Positions 35,363 through 43,587 of a DNA stretch of 45,773 nucleotides are shown one piece after another (position 1 is the stretch's first letter; each line of letters starts with the position of its first letter). The DNA comes from SAR202 cluster bacterium (GTDB lineage Bacteria > Chloroflexota > Dehalococcoidia > Lucifugimonadales > Lucifugimonadaceae). Position numbers and translations under genes: made by a program. The DNA is taken from positions 1 through 45,773 of the forward strand of contig RQOS01000036.1 of assembly GCA_008373205.1 (NCBI GenBank), given 5' to 3'. The notes under the pieces are model-generated. The model was not told where the DNA came from and searched no databases. It saw only the letters and a program-made list of their open reading frames with translations.

Positions 35363-36223
35363 TTAATATAAATCTTCAAAAAATTCTTTGCCTTCTACTT
35401 TTATTTCATCTGGAAGAAGCCTTTTACTACCAAGTTTTGAAGAGGATACTTTTTTATAAATATCATATGAACCCTTATGGAAGTTTCCTGAAACATCATT
35501 ATCAATATAAGTATTTGATATTTCCTGCATCTCCCCTATCCATCTATGAGCTTTACTAGGAATACCTTTTAATTTTTTTAGATCCTCAAATACCCTAGGT
35601 TGAGAATATTCTAATTCATCCATCAATGAGTCAAAATTATTTGTCTTAATTGAAAGCATTACAGCAGCAATTAATAGAGATGAGTAACCTTTAGTAATTG
35701 AAGCATAAGCCATTTTCATAGCTGAAGCTTCACCTATATTACCACCCATATCAATAACTTCCATACCCATATTATTTAATTGCATAAATATTTTTGAGTG
35801 AGGTCCAGATACATAAATTCTAGGAAATTTATTTTCTGTTGGAGGCGTACCTATGATACCCCCATCAATAAACTTAATTTTTGTACCGGAAAGAATTTTT
35901 TCCATATTTTCTACAGTTTTTGGAGAAATTGCGTTTAAATCTGCAAAATATACATCTCTATCTAAGTTAGTAGATTCTTCTTTAATTTTTTCTGCTAATT
36001 TCTTTGCATCGCTTGGAACTAATATTGATACTATAATGTCTGTTTGCTTCAATGAATTGGCAAGATTTCCTGAATCAATAATTCCATTTTTTTTTGCCCT
36101 AATTTTTGTTTTATCAGATCTCTCATTAAGTGGTGATATCACCTCAATACCATTAGAAATAATATGTTTAGCAATAGGAGAGCCCATTTCCCCTGGGCTA
36201 ATTAGTGTCACATTTTTTATCAA
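35363..36223 (-). CDS. 6-phosphogluconate-dehydrogenase-like NAD(P)-binding protein, DUF1932 type
   Basis: Protein of 286 residues. The N-terminal Rossmann fold begins LISPGEMGSPIAKHI, similar to 3-hydroxyisobutyrate/6-phosphogluconate dehydrogenases, with FIDGGIIGTPP at about 119-129. The C-terminal helical domain (about 175-270) with KMAYASITKGYSSLLIAAV resembles DUF1932. The start is TTG at 36223; the stop TGA of the SelA-like gene overlaps it as TTGA. It is the last gene of a three-gene run with an acyl-CoA synthetase and a PLP enzyme. Substrate unknown. Confidence 0.75.
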   Translation of the reverse strand: MIKNVTLISPGEMGSPIAKHIISNGIEVISPLNERSDKTKIRAKKNGIIDSGNLANSLKQTDIIVSILVPSDAKKLAEKIKEESTNLDRDVYFADLNAISPKTVENMEKILSGTKIKFIDGGIIGTPPTENKFPRIYVSGPHSKIFMQLNNMGMEVIDMGGNIGEASAMKMAYASITKGYSSLLIAAVMLSIKTNNFDSLMDELEYSQPRVFEDLKKLKGIPSKAHRWIGEMQEISNTYIDNDVSGNFHKGSYDIYKKVSSSKLGSKRLLPDEIKVEGKEFFEDLY

Positions 36224-37380
36224 AGTTTTAGAACCTCTAATTCTCTCTTTATTACTTCTGATACTATTTCAGACTGTTCTTCGGTCATTCCAAATACATG
36301 AATGACTATTGTATTTTCTCCGTCAGGAACTCTAGTCCAAATTTGAGGATCTGAGTTCTTAAGGATTTCAACAAATTTTTCATTATTAGTAGCAAAGAAT
36401 TTATCATCAATATCTAGAGATAAACCAAAAGGTTGATGGCCAATTATATTATCTATTAATTTCACTGTAATTCCTTCAATATTTTTAAGCTCATTAATTA
36501 TATTGAAAGTCTTTTTTTCCGCTATTGATAATCTCTCTTCATGATTCATAGACATCCATCTCTTCACTGCATACAAAACTCCAATAATTTCTTGTCTGTC
36601 TATTTTATGAGGACGACCAATTCCTCTTATTCTTCTGCTTTCATAACCTACAAATGAGTGTCTGGATATTGAGTCTATGACATCCTTTGTTCCTATTGCA
36701 ATACCTGTGGAATGTGGAGCTCCCATATATTTTGCTGCAATACATTGAAAATCAGCTCCCATTTTTACATATTTTCCAAAATTTTCTAGCGGATAAATTT
36801 GACCAGCAGCGTCTACAGAAACTGGTTTATTTTTGGAGTGTGCTATTTCAATAACTTCTTCTAAAGATAGTATATTAGGATCTTTATCATCTTGCTCATA
36901 CACAGGATAATGCACACAAGCTGTATGTTCATCAATTGCATCCATTAATTGTTCTGCAGTGGTTCCAGATTCATCACCAACCTCAACAAGTTTTCCTCCA
37001 GATAATTCCATACATCTGTCATACCAATATCTTTGTCTTTTTTGTATCAGAATTTTATTAGGCATACCTGATGTATCAGGAAGTTGTTGAATTTTATCAT
37101 CATCTTTTCCTGCCATAAATGATGCTGCTGCAAGAGTTAATGCTGAGCCAGCACCAGATGTTATATAAGCCGCAGGAACATCTAGGATTTTAGCAATTTG
37201 GTCGCCAACTTTTTGTTCTAATAAGGTCATAGGAATATATACATCATTTGCTAAATCCATCCCTTCTTGAACTTCTTTAGCAACTACTGAACCTCCTAAT
37301 GCAGTTACACTTCCAGTAGCATTAATTATTGGCTCTAATCCCAAATCTTTGTAAATTGATCCCCATTCAGCATTATTCAT
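36220..37380 (-). CDS. SelA-like PLP-dependent enzyme
   Basis: Protein of 386 residues resembling the SelA/DgaE-like fold type I group. LEPIINATGSVTALGGSVV near the N-terminus and the PLP lysine in IAAKYMGAPHSTG (about 218) define it. The segment VSVDAAGQIYP precedes the lysine. True SelA is encoded at 11017-12372 and has the different motif DKLLGGPQ, so this is not a selenocysteine synthase. Related enzymes act on amino-sugar acids or as lyases; the reaction here is unknown. AAGGAG 7 bases before the ATG is a good ribosome binding site. It lies between the acyl-CoA synthetase and the dehydrogenase-like gene. Confidence 0.72.
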   Translation of the reverse strand: MNNAEWGSIYKDLGLEPIINATGSVTALGGSVVAKEVQEGMDLANDVYIPMTLLEQKVGDQIAKILDVPAAYITSGAGSALTLAAASFMAGKDDDKIQQLPDTSGMPNKILIQKRQRYWYDRCMELSGGKLVEVGDESGTTAEQLMDAIDEHTACVHYPVYEQDDKDPNILSLEEVIEIAHSKNKPVSVDAAGQIYPLENFGKYVKMGADFQCIAAKYMGAPHSTGIAIGTKDVIDSISRHSFVGYESRRIRGIGRPHKIDRQEIIGVLYAVKRWMSMNHEERLSIAEKKTFNIINELKNIEGITVKLIDNIIGHQPFGLSLDIDDKFFATNNEKFVEILKNSDPQIWTRVPDGENTIVIHVFGMTEEQSEIVSEVIKRELEVLKL

Positions 37381-37399
37381 TTCTACTCCTTATATTGTT

Positions 37400-39157
37400 T
37401 TAATCATCTTCTAAGGTAGAGATATCCCCTTCTGGTTCTCCTAATTCTCGCGCTTTTAATAAACGCCTCATGATTTTTCCAGATCTAGTTTTTGGCATAG
37501 TTTCTAAAAAATCTATTTCTCTTGGAGCAACACCAGCTGATAATTTTTCTCTTGAAAATCTTATAAGTTCTCTTCTTAGCTCATCAGTTTGTTCGTAATC
37601 AGGATTTAATGTCACAAAAGCTTTAACTATTTCCATAGCAATTGGATCAGGTTTACCAATTACTCCTGCTTCTGCTACTGCAGGATGCTCAATTAATGCA
37701 CTCTCTACTTCGAATGGTCCTACTAGATGGCCTGCTGTGTTTATAACGTCATCAGCTCTCCCTTGAAACCAAAAATAGCCTTCTTTATCTCTTGAAGCTT
37801 GATCACCGGTTATATACCAACCTTTCTTAAATCTCGAATTATGCATATCATCTTGCTTCCAATATGCAAACATTTGAGATGGCCAACCAGGTCTTACTGC
37901 AAGAATTCCACTATCTTCATTTTCTATTTCATTATATTGGTCATCTAAAATACCCATTGTAATACCAGGAAAAGGTCTACCCATTGACCCCGGTTTAATA
38001 TTTGTTGAAGAATAGTTTGCACACATTATGGCTCCTGTTTCTGTTTGCCACCAATTATCATGTATAGGAAGCTTATAATTTCTTTCTCCCCATACAACTG
38101 CCTCAGGATTTAATGGTTCTCCAACAGATCCAATAAACTTGAGAGAGGTTAAGTCATACCTATTTACTACCTCTTCACCTGATCTCATTAATAATCTAAT
38201 AGCTGTAGGAGCTGTATACCAAACATCCACTTTATATTTCTGAATTATTTCATACCAAGATGATGCACTAAAACCACCCTCATAAATTATTTGAGTTACT
38301 CCATTTGTCCAAGGTGCAATCATTCCATAAGAAGTACCAGTTACCCAACCTGGATCAGCTGTGCAAAAATAAATATCACCATGACTTAATTCCAAAGCCC
38401 AGTGACCAGTAAGCATCTGTTGTACAACTGCTTGATGTCTATGTAAAACACCTTTAGGTTTCCCTGTTGATCCAGATGTATAATGCATTATAGAAAAATC
38501 ATACTGAGATGTATTAACCAACTTAAATGATTCTGCATTTACATCTTTCATTAAGGCTTCATAGTCCAAATCATTATCTACTAATGGATCTTCGAATCTA
38601 TTATCTTTATTAACAACTATTATCTCTTTAAGGGTCTTTATATCCTTTATTATTGGAGATATTTTTTTTCTTAAGTCTGGTGATGTCACAAGATAAGCAG
38701 CACCGGCATCAAGCATTCTATCTTTTACTGGATCTGGTCCAAATGCTGAGAATAATGGAGCAATTACTCCTCCAGCTTTTAAAATACCCATTGCAGCAAA
38801 ATAAAGCTCTGGTAACCTATCCATGAAAATGAAAACTCTATCGCCTTTTTCCATGCCTAAATTTATCATCACTTGACCAAATTTGTCTGACTGATCCTTA
38901 AAATCTTTATATGTATAATTTTCTTCTTCACCATTTTTACCAAGCCAAACTAAAGCTAATTTGTCACCAAATCCGTTTTTTACATGCCTATCAACACATT
39001 CGTAAGCATTGTTTAATCCTCCATCTGGAAGCCAATCTAATTTTGAAAAAGCATCTCTATACCAATCAAAATTTTCATACTGTTTTTTATAGTCTAATAA
39101 GTTGGGTTTATTTGAATCTGAATAATTAGTATCTTTTATAATTTCATCAAATTGCAT
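37400..39157 (-). CDS. acsA: Acetyl-CoA synthetase-like AMP-forming acyl-CoA ligase
   Basis: Ligase of 585 residues from the chosen start, which activates acetate or a short acid to its CoA ester through an acyl-AMP. The P-loop is MHYTSGSTGKPKGVLHRH; DNWWQTETGAIM and WYITGDQASRD are adenylate-forming motifs; PKTRSGKIMRRLL near the C-terminus holds the catalytic lysine that Pat-type acetylases can modify. The W in NWWQTETG points to acetate or propionate. A frame start at 39169 exists, but GGAG at 39164-39167 stands 6 bases before the ATG at 39157, so that start is used. It heads the run of three minus-strand genes. Confidence 0.87.
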   Translation of the reverse strand: MQFDEIIKDTNYSDSNKPNLLDYKKQYENFDWYRDAFSKLDWLPDGGLNNAYECVDRHVKNGFGDKLALVWLGKNGEEENYTYKDFKDQSDKFGQVMINLGMEKGDRVFIFMDRLPELYFAAMGILKAGGVIAPLFSAFGPDPVKDRMLDAGAAYLVTSPDLRKKISPIIKDIKTLKEIIVVNKDNRFEDPLVDNDLDYEALMKDVNAESFKLVNTSQYDFSIMHYTSGSTGKPKGVLHRHQAVVQQMLTGHWALELSHGDIYFCTADPGWVTGTSYGMIAPWTNGVTQIIYEGGFSASSWYEIIQKYKVDVWYTAPTAIRLLMRSGEEVVNRYDLTSLKFIGSVGEPLNPEAVVWGERNYKLPIHDNWWQTETGAIMCANYSSTNIKPGSMGRPFPGITMGILDDQYNEIENEDSGILAVRPGWPSQMFAYWKQDDMHNSRFKKGWYITGDQASRDKEGYFWFQGRADDVINTAGHLVGPFEVESALIEHPAVAEAGVIGKPDPIAMEIVKAFVTLNPDYEQTDELRRELIRFSREKLSAGVAPREIDFLETMPKTRSGKIMRRLLKARELGEPEGDISTLEDD

Positions 39158-39163
39158 TCTTTG

Positions 39164-39167
39164 CTCC
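39164..39167 (-). promoter_or_regulatory. Ribosome binding site deciding the acyl-CoA ligase start
   Basis: GGAG on the minus strand with 6 bases to the ATG at 39157. The alternative ATG at 39167-39169 overlaps this site and has no ribosome binding site of its own. Confidence 0.6.
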
Positions 39168-39215
39168 ATCTTTCTTTGTTATGATTAAAGATACTAGCAT
39201 AAAAACATTATGATT

Positions 39216-39234
39216 CTACAATTAAGAATTGTAG
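39216..39234 (+). promoter_or_regulatory. Inverted repeat between the acyl-CoA ligase and rplI
   Basis: Arms CTACAATT and AATTGTAG are perfect complements around a 3-base centre in the 110-base divergent gap. A TATGAT at 39209-39214 on the plus strand is a possible -10 box for rplI, in which case the repeat would overlap the transcription start. Could be an operator or a short leader hairpin; chance is not excluded. Confidence 0.3.
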
Positions 39235-39267
39235 TAACAAATATTTCATAGGAGAATTGTAATAGTA

Positions 39268-39888
39268 ATGGACATATTATTTTTAAAGGATCTTTTGCCT
39301 ACTGCAAGAGCAGGTGATGTAAAGAATGTAAAACCAGGTTTTGCAAGAAATTATTTGATACCCCAAGGTGTTGCAGTTTTAGCAACAGAAGAAGCACTGC
39401 AGAGAGCAACAAAATTAAGAGCTGAAGCTGAAGAGCGAAAAGTACAAGAAACAAAAGATTGGAAAGTTGTTGCAGACAGCCTTGAAGATACTGAGTTAGA
39501 AATTGAAGTTAGAACCGGACCAACAGGCAGACTTTATGGATCTATAACCCCTGCTATAATTGCTGATTCTCTTGCAGAAAAATTAGGAAAAGAGATGAAC
39601 AAAAGATTTTTCAATATTCTAGAGCCAATAAGAGTACTTGGTAAATATAAAATATTTGTAAAATTTGTTGAAGAAGTAAACTTCAACTTAACCCTTAATG
39701 TTGTTCCTGATGAAGAATCTCAAAAAGTAATTGAGGAACATAAAGAAGAACAAGAAAAATTGAAAAAATTAGAAGAAAAAGAGCAGAAATCTGAAGCTAA
39801 TTCTGAAGAAGAATTAAATAAAGAAGAAAATGACCAAAAAACCTCTTCTGAAAAAAATGAAATAGAAGATAATAATTCAAATAATTAA
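39268..39888 (+). CDS. rplI: 50S ribosomal protein L9 with acidic C-terminal extension
   Basis: L9 of 206 residues; usual length is about 150. The N-terminal domain MDILFLKDLLPTARAGDVKNVKPGFARNYLIPQG is shortened here to its recognisable core GDVKNVKPGFARNYLIP, and the C-terminal domain has GPTGRLYGSITPAII. After about residue 152 a glutamate-, lysine- and asparagine-rich tail of about 54 residues follows, mostly EE, KE and EN pairs, probably disordered or coiled. AGGAG is present but 13 bases from the ATG. It leads an operon with dnaB, an order common in bacteria. Confidence 0.95.
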   Translation: MDILFLKDLLPTARAGDVKNVKPGFARNYLIPQGVAVLATEEALQRATKLRAEAEERKVQETKDWKVVADSLEDTELEIEVRTGPTGRLYGSITPAIIADSLAEKLGKEMNKRFFNILEPIRVLGKYKIFVKFVEEVNFNLTLNVVPDEESQKVIEEHKEEQEKLKKLEEKEQKSEANSEEELNKEENDQKTSSEKNEIEDNNSNN

Positions 39889-39906
39889 ATTAAATTTGGA
39901 TTTTAA

Positions 39907-41292
39907 ATGGTTTTATCTGATAAGCTTTTTCCACATGATATATCTGCAGAAGAGTCTGTAATTGGATCACTATTATTAGATGGTTTATCATTTACTAAAA
40001 TTGCATCATTCTTAGAACCTGAGCATTTTTATTTAGAGCCAAATAGAATCATTTTTGAAATAGCAAGAGATCTTTTTAATAGACAAGAACCTATCAATCA
40101 AATAAGTATTGCTCATGAACTTGAGACGCAAGAAAAGCTTGAAGATGTAGGTGGAAGAGCGTATCTAGCAAAGGTTGTAGATGTAGTTCCAACATCAATT
40201 CACATAAAACATTATGCAAATCTTGTTAGAAGAACAGCTACAATGAGAACTCTAATTAATGCTGCTGAAAATATTTCTGAAATAGGATTTGATAATGATC
40301 CAGATATTGAAAATGCTTTATCCAAAGCTGAGGATATAATTTACAGCATTAGAAATGATCAACCTAGTAGAGATTTTGTTCCGTTAAGAGAAACTCTTAC
40401 CCCATATTTAGAAACATCTTCATCTGATTTAGCTGATGATGAAAATAGACCTATCAGTTCAGGCTTTAAGTTGTTAGATGATCTTTTAGGAGGGCTACAA
40501 AGATCTGATATGCTAGTTTTAGCTGCGAGGCCATCAGTAGGAAAATCAATGTTTGCATTAAATTTAGCTATAAATGCAGCTATGAATGATCAAAAAGTAG
40601 CAATTTACTCATTAGAAATGGGTAGAGAACAAATAGCCACAAGAATGCTAGCTACTCAAGCTCGAGTAAATATGCATTCATTAAGAATGATGAGACTTAG
40701 CTCATCTCAGGAAAATAGATTAGTTGATGCAATCGGTAGGCTATCTGACCTTTCTATATTTATTGATGATTCTCCTGTTCAAGGAGTAGCAGAAATGAGA
40801 GGTAAAGCTCGTAGGTTACAACTGGAGTATGGTTTAGATTTTATAATAGTCGATTATATGCAATTGATAAGTAATAACAAAGGAAGCAGGGAGACTAATA
40901 GAGCGCAAGAAGTCTCAGAGATATCACGTCAAATAAAAGCTATGGCAAGAGACTTAAGAGTTCCTGTTATTGCAATTTCACAATTATCTAGAGCAATAGA
41001 ACATAGACAATCTCATAGGCCATTACTTTCTGACTTAAGAGAATCTGGTTCTATCGAACAAGATGCTGATGTAGTTATGTTCATACATAGGGAGGAAAAA
41101 TTTACTACAAAAGAAGATTGGATAAAAAATAATCCTGGTGTTCCCTATCCTGAAGGTCAAGCTGAAATTATTGTTGCAAAACATAGAAATGGTCCTACAG
41201 ATACCATTCCTTTGGCAGTTGATGATTCAATTGGAAGATTTGTAACCATAGATTCTGCAAGAAATAATCAATTATCAACTCAAGAGAATTAA
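39907..41292 (+). CDS. dnaB: Replicative DNA helicase
   Basis: Hexameric 5'-3' replication-fork helicase of 461 residues. The N-terminal domain spans about 8-110 (DISAEESVIGSLLLDG). The RecA-like domain has Walker A ARPSVGKS at 207-214, Walker B IIVDYMQLI, and the arginine-rich ISQLSRAIEHR plus SDLRESGSIEQDADVVMFI. No intein is present. It starts 18 bases after rplI and its stop lies 2 bases before the tandem AAA+ gene, a probable loader. Confidence 0.97.
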   Translation: MVLSDKLFPHDISAEESVIGSLLLDGLSFTKIASFLEPEHFYLEPNRIIFEIARDLFNRQEPINQISIAHELETQEKLEDVGGRAYLAKVVDVVPTSIHIKHYANLVRRTATMRTLINAAENISEIGFDNDPDIENALSKAEDIIYSIRNDQPSRDFVPLRETLTPYLETSSSDLADDENRPISSGFKLLDDLLGGLQRSDMLVLAARPSVGKSMFALNLAINAAMNDQKVAIYSLEMGREQIATRMLATQARVNMHSLRMMRLSSSQENRLVDAIGRLSDLSIFIDDSPVQGVAEMRGKARRLQLEYGLDFIIVDYMQLISNNKGSRETNRAQEVSEISRQIKAMARDLRVPVIAISQLSRAIEHRQSHRPLLSDLRESGSIEQDADVVMFIHREEKFTTKEDWIKNNPGVPYPEGQAEIIVAKHRNGPTDTIPLAVDDSIGRFVTIDSARNNQLSTQEN

Positions 41293-41294
41293 TT

Positions 41295-42650
41295 TTGGAA
41301 AGTTTAAAAGAAATATTAAATAATAGGAAACAACAAGGAGTTGTTTCCGTAGATTCAAATAAAGATCCTTACAATGAAGATTGTAATATTTGTAACTCAG
41401 CTCGCTGGGTAATAGTAAATAATGAAACTGTTCCTTGTAACGTATGCCAAAATAATTCTCAAGATGACTTAGATCTAAAGATAAGAATTAAGTATGCAGG
41501 AGTAAATCAACTTCTAGAATATAATTTAAATAATTTCAAAATTGATGGGTCTGTTGGTAAGTCTGAACCTAAAAATTTAAGAAATTTTCTAAATCTCGCT
41601 AAGGATTATTCTAAAAACCCCATGGGTTGGTTGGTTATAAATGGACCTACAGGCACAGGTAAAACTCATCTAGCAGCAGGTATAGCTATAAGATGTGTAG
41701 AAAATAGTACGCCGGTTATTTACAAGTCTATTCAAGAAATAGTTGATGTTATAACAAACACAAATCCTGAAGACGAATCATTTAATGATCTTATAGATTT
41801 TCCCTTTTTAGTTATTGATGATTATGGGAATCAAACATATTCTGATTGGATTGAGGAAAAAATTGATCATCTTTTTACACATAGATATACTAGAAAATTA
41901 CCTACTGTAATAGCCTTAAGTTCGAATATTTTAGACTTAGATGATAGATCGCAAATGAGATTTACTGACCCTAAACTTGTTCAAAGTATAAATTTAGAAT
42001 CAAAACAAATAACAATATTTTCAAATGGTATTCCTAAAGCATTTGAAAAAGCTAAACTAACAAAAGAATTAAAAAAACCAATCAAAAATTCAAGTCAATC
42101 AGATAAAGTTACCTATGATTCTATAGAAATGGCTCTATTTAAGTCTAAGGAGTATGTAAATAGTAAAAATCCAAATTGGCTATACATACATGGAGAAACT
42201 GGATCTGGTAAAAGTTACTTATCAGCTGCAATTGCTAATGAACTTATAAATAAAGGAAATGATATTTATTTTATTAGCTCTTCGGAACTAATAGAGAAAG
42301 TTAGAGAGCAATTTGGGAACAATCCTGGAAAAGGTTGGGAATATGAAAAAGCCAAAGATGTTGATTTTCTATTTATAGATGATCTCTGGGGTCATAATAA
42401 TACTAAATGGTCAGATGAATTAATTTACAACTTATTGGTTTATAGACAAGACAACCTAAAAGCTACAGTTTTAAATTCAAGTATCATTTACGACAAAATA
42501 AAAGCGTATAAAACTAAAAAAAATCAAATTTCTTCCGATACTATTTTTACGGAAAAGATTTGTTCAAGACTTTCAAACAAAAATATAGTTGAACAAATAT
42601 CTTTAGTATCATCTGATATAAGAAAAAAAAATCTAATTAAAAAAGTCTAA
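41295..42650 (+). CDS. Tandem AAA+ DnaC/DnaI-like protein with zinc-ribbon N-terminus
   Basis: Protein of 451 residues, about twice the size of DnaC. A CxxC pair at C30/C33 and another at C48/C51 form a likely zinc ribbon, as in some DnaI/DnaC relatives. The first AAA+ domain has Walker A GPTGTGKT (117-124) and Walker B FLVIDDYG (171-178). A linker of about 30 residues (248-277) leads to a second with GETGSGKS (300-307) and FLFIDDLWG (358-366). Both domains end with a similar R...L..(V)...I.L pattern, so they look like a duplication. The start is TTG at 41295, 2 bases after the dnaB stop. Placement suggests a helicase loader; this is inferred. The next gene starts on the last base of its stop. 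Confidence 0.78.
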   Translation: MESLKEILNNRKQQGVVSVDSNKDPYNEDCNICNSARWVIVNNETVPCNVCQNNSQDDLDLKIRIKYAGVNQLLEYNLNNFKIDGSVGKSEPKNLRNFLNLAKDYSKNPMGWLVINGPTGTGKTHLAAGIAIRCVENSTPVIYKSIQEIVDVITNTNPEDESFNDLIDFPFLVIDDYGNQTYSDWIEEKIDHLFTHRYTRKLPTVIALSSNILDLDDRSQMRFTDPKLVQSINLESKQITIFSNGIPKAFEKAKLTKELKKPIKNSSQSDKVTYDSIEMALFKSKEYVNSKNPNWLYIHGETGSGKSYLSAAIANELINKGNDIYFISSSELIEKVREQFGNNPGKGWEYEKAKDVDFLFIDDLWGHNNTKWSDELIYNLLVYRQDNLKATVLNSSIIYDKIKAYKTKKNQISSDTIFTEKICSRLSNKNIVEQISLVSSDIRKKNLIKKV

Positions 42651-43567
42651 TGGTTAAAATTGTTAGAGACAAAAAAGATCTAAAAACTGGAATAGAAATA
42701 ATTCAGGATAAATCAAAAGAATTATTTAAATCAAATTCAGAAATAAAAAAAATATTTGAAGGATGTTTATGGGCTGAAGGGCCTGTTTTTCTAAAAGACG
42801 AAAATCTCTTAGTTTGGTCTGATATTCCTTTCAACAGAATGCTTTATTTTGATATTTCTAATGGTAAAACTGGTGTTTTTAGAAACCCTTCTTATTTTTC
42901 TAATGGGAACAGTGTGGATTTAAATGGAAATCAAATCACAGCTGAACATGGCAGAAGAGGGATAAGCCAAACTAATAAAAATGGTGAGATAAAAGTAATT
43001 GTAGATAAATTTGAAGGTAAAAGATTGAATTCTCCAAATGATTTAGTATGTAAGTCTGACGGAACAATATGGTTTACTGATCCACAATACGGAATAAAGA
43101 CTAATTATGAAGGCTATCAGAGTGAGTCTGAAATAGGATTCAACGGTGTTTACATGATAGATAATAACAATAATTTAAGCTTATTAACCAAAGAAATTGA
43201 TGGCCCAAATGGAATAGCATTTTCTCCTGATGAAAAAACTTTATATGTAACAGACACTGAAACTACTGGGAATATTTTTTCTTATAAAGTTTCAGAAAAT
43301 AAAATTTTTGATAAACACGTATTTGCAACTCCTAGACCAGGTAAACCTGATGGAATTAAAGTTGATGAATATGGTAACGTGTTTTCTTCTGCTTGGGATG
43401 GTGTTCAAATTTTTACACCTGAGGGAGAACTAATCGCAAAAATTCAAATACCTGAACAAAGAACAGCAAATTTATGCTTTGGAGGCAATGAATTTAATAT
43501 ACTTTTTATAACTTCAGATAAATCTTTATATACAATAGAGATGAACGTTAAGGGAAATCAGAATTAA
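42650..43567 (+). CDS. SMP-30/gluconolactonase-like beta-propeller protein
   Basis: Protein of 305 residues. CLWAEGPVFL (about 40-49) supplies the metal-binding glutamate, LNSPNDLVCKSDGTIWFTDPQYG is the family signature, and GPNGIAFSPDEKTLYVTDT carries the third metal ligand region. These are calcium- or zinc-dependent lactonases that open sugar lactones such as gluconolactone. No signal peptide is obvious, so it is probably cytoplasmic. The ATG overlaps the TAA of the preceding gene by one base. The neighbour transketolase fits sugar metabolism; the true substrate is uncertain. Confidence 0.82.
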   Translation: MVKIVRDKKDLKTGIEIIQDKSKELFKSNSEIKKIFEGCLWAEGPVFLKDENLLVWSDIPFNRMLYFDISNGKTGVFRNPSYFSNGNSVDLNGNQITAEHGRRGISQTNKNGEIKVIVDKFEGKRLNSPNDLVCKSDGTIWFTDPQYGIKTNYEGYQSESEIGFNGVYMIDNNNNLSLLTKEIDGPNGIAFSPDEKTLYVTDTETTGNIFSYKVSENKIFDKHVFATPRPGKPDGIKVDEYGNVFSSAWDGVQIFTPEGELIAKIQIPEQRTANLCFGGNEFNILFITSDKSLYTIEMNVKGNQN

Positions 43568-43587
43568 AACAATAAAAAGGTTATTTT

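Noticed and set aside
35853-36305. 150-codon plus-strand open frame antisense to the dehydrogenase-like and SelA-like genes
   Set aside because: It crosses two supported minus-strand genes and shows alternating hydrophobic stretches that mirror the antisense of the Rossmann fold region. No ribosome binding site and no family resemblance.
36220-37380. A second selenocysteine synthase
   Set aside because: The fold is SelA-like, but the DKLLGGPQ motif and the SelA N-terminal domain are missing, and a complete SelA exists at 11017-12372.
41295-42650. Transposon helper IstB or an intein as explanation for the long DnaC-like protein
   Set aside because: No IstA-type transposase, terminal repeats or intein splice motifs are present, and the gene sits in the rplI-dnaB operon.
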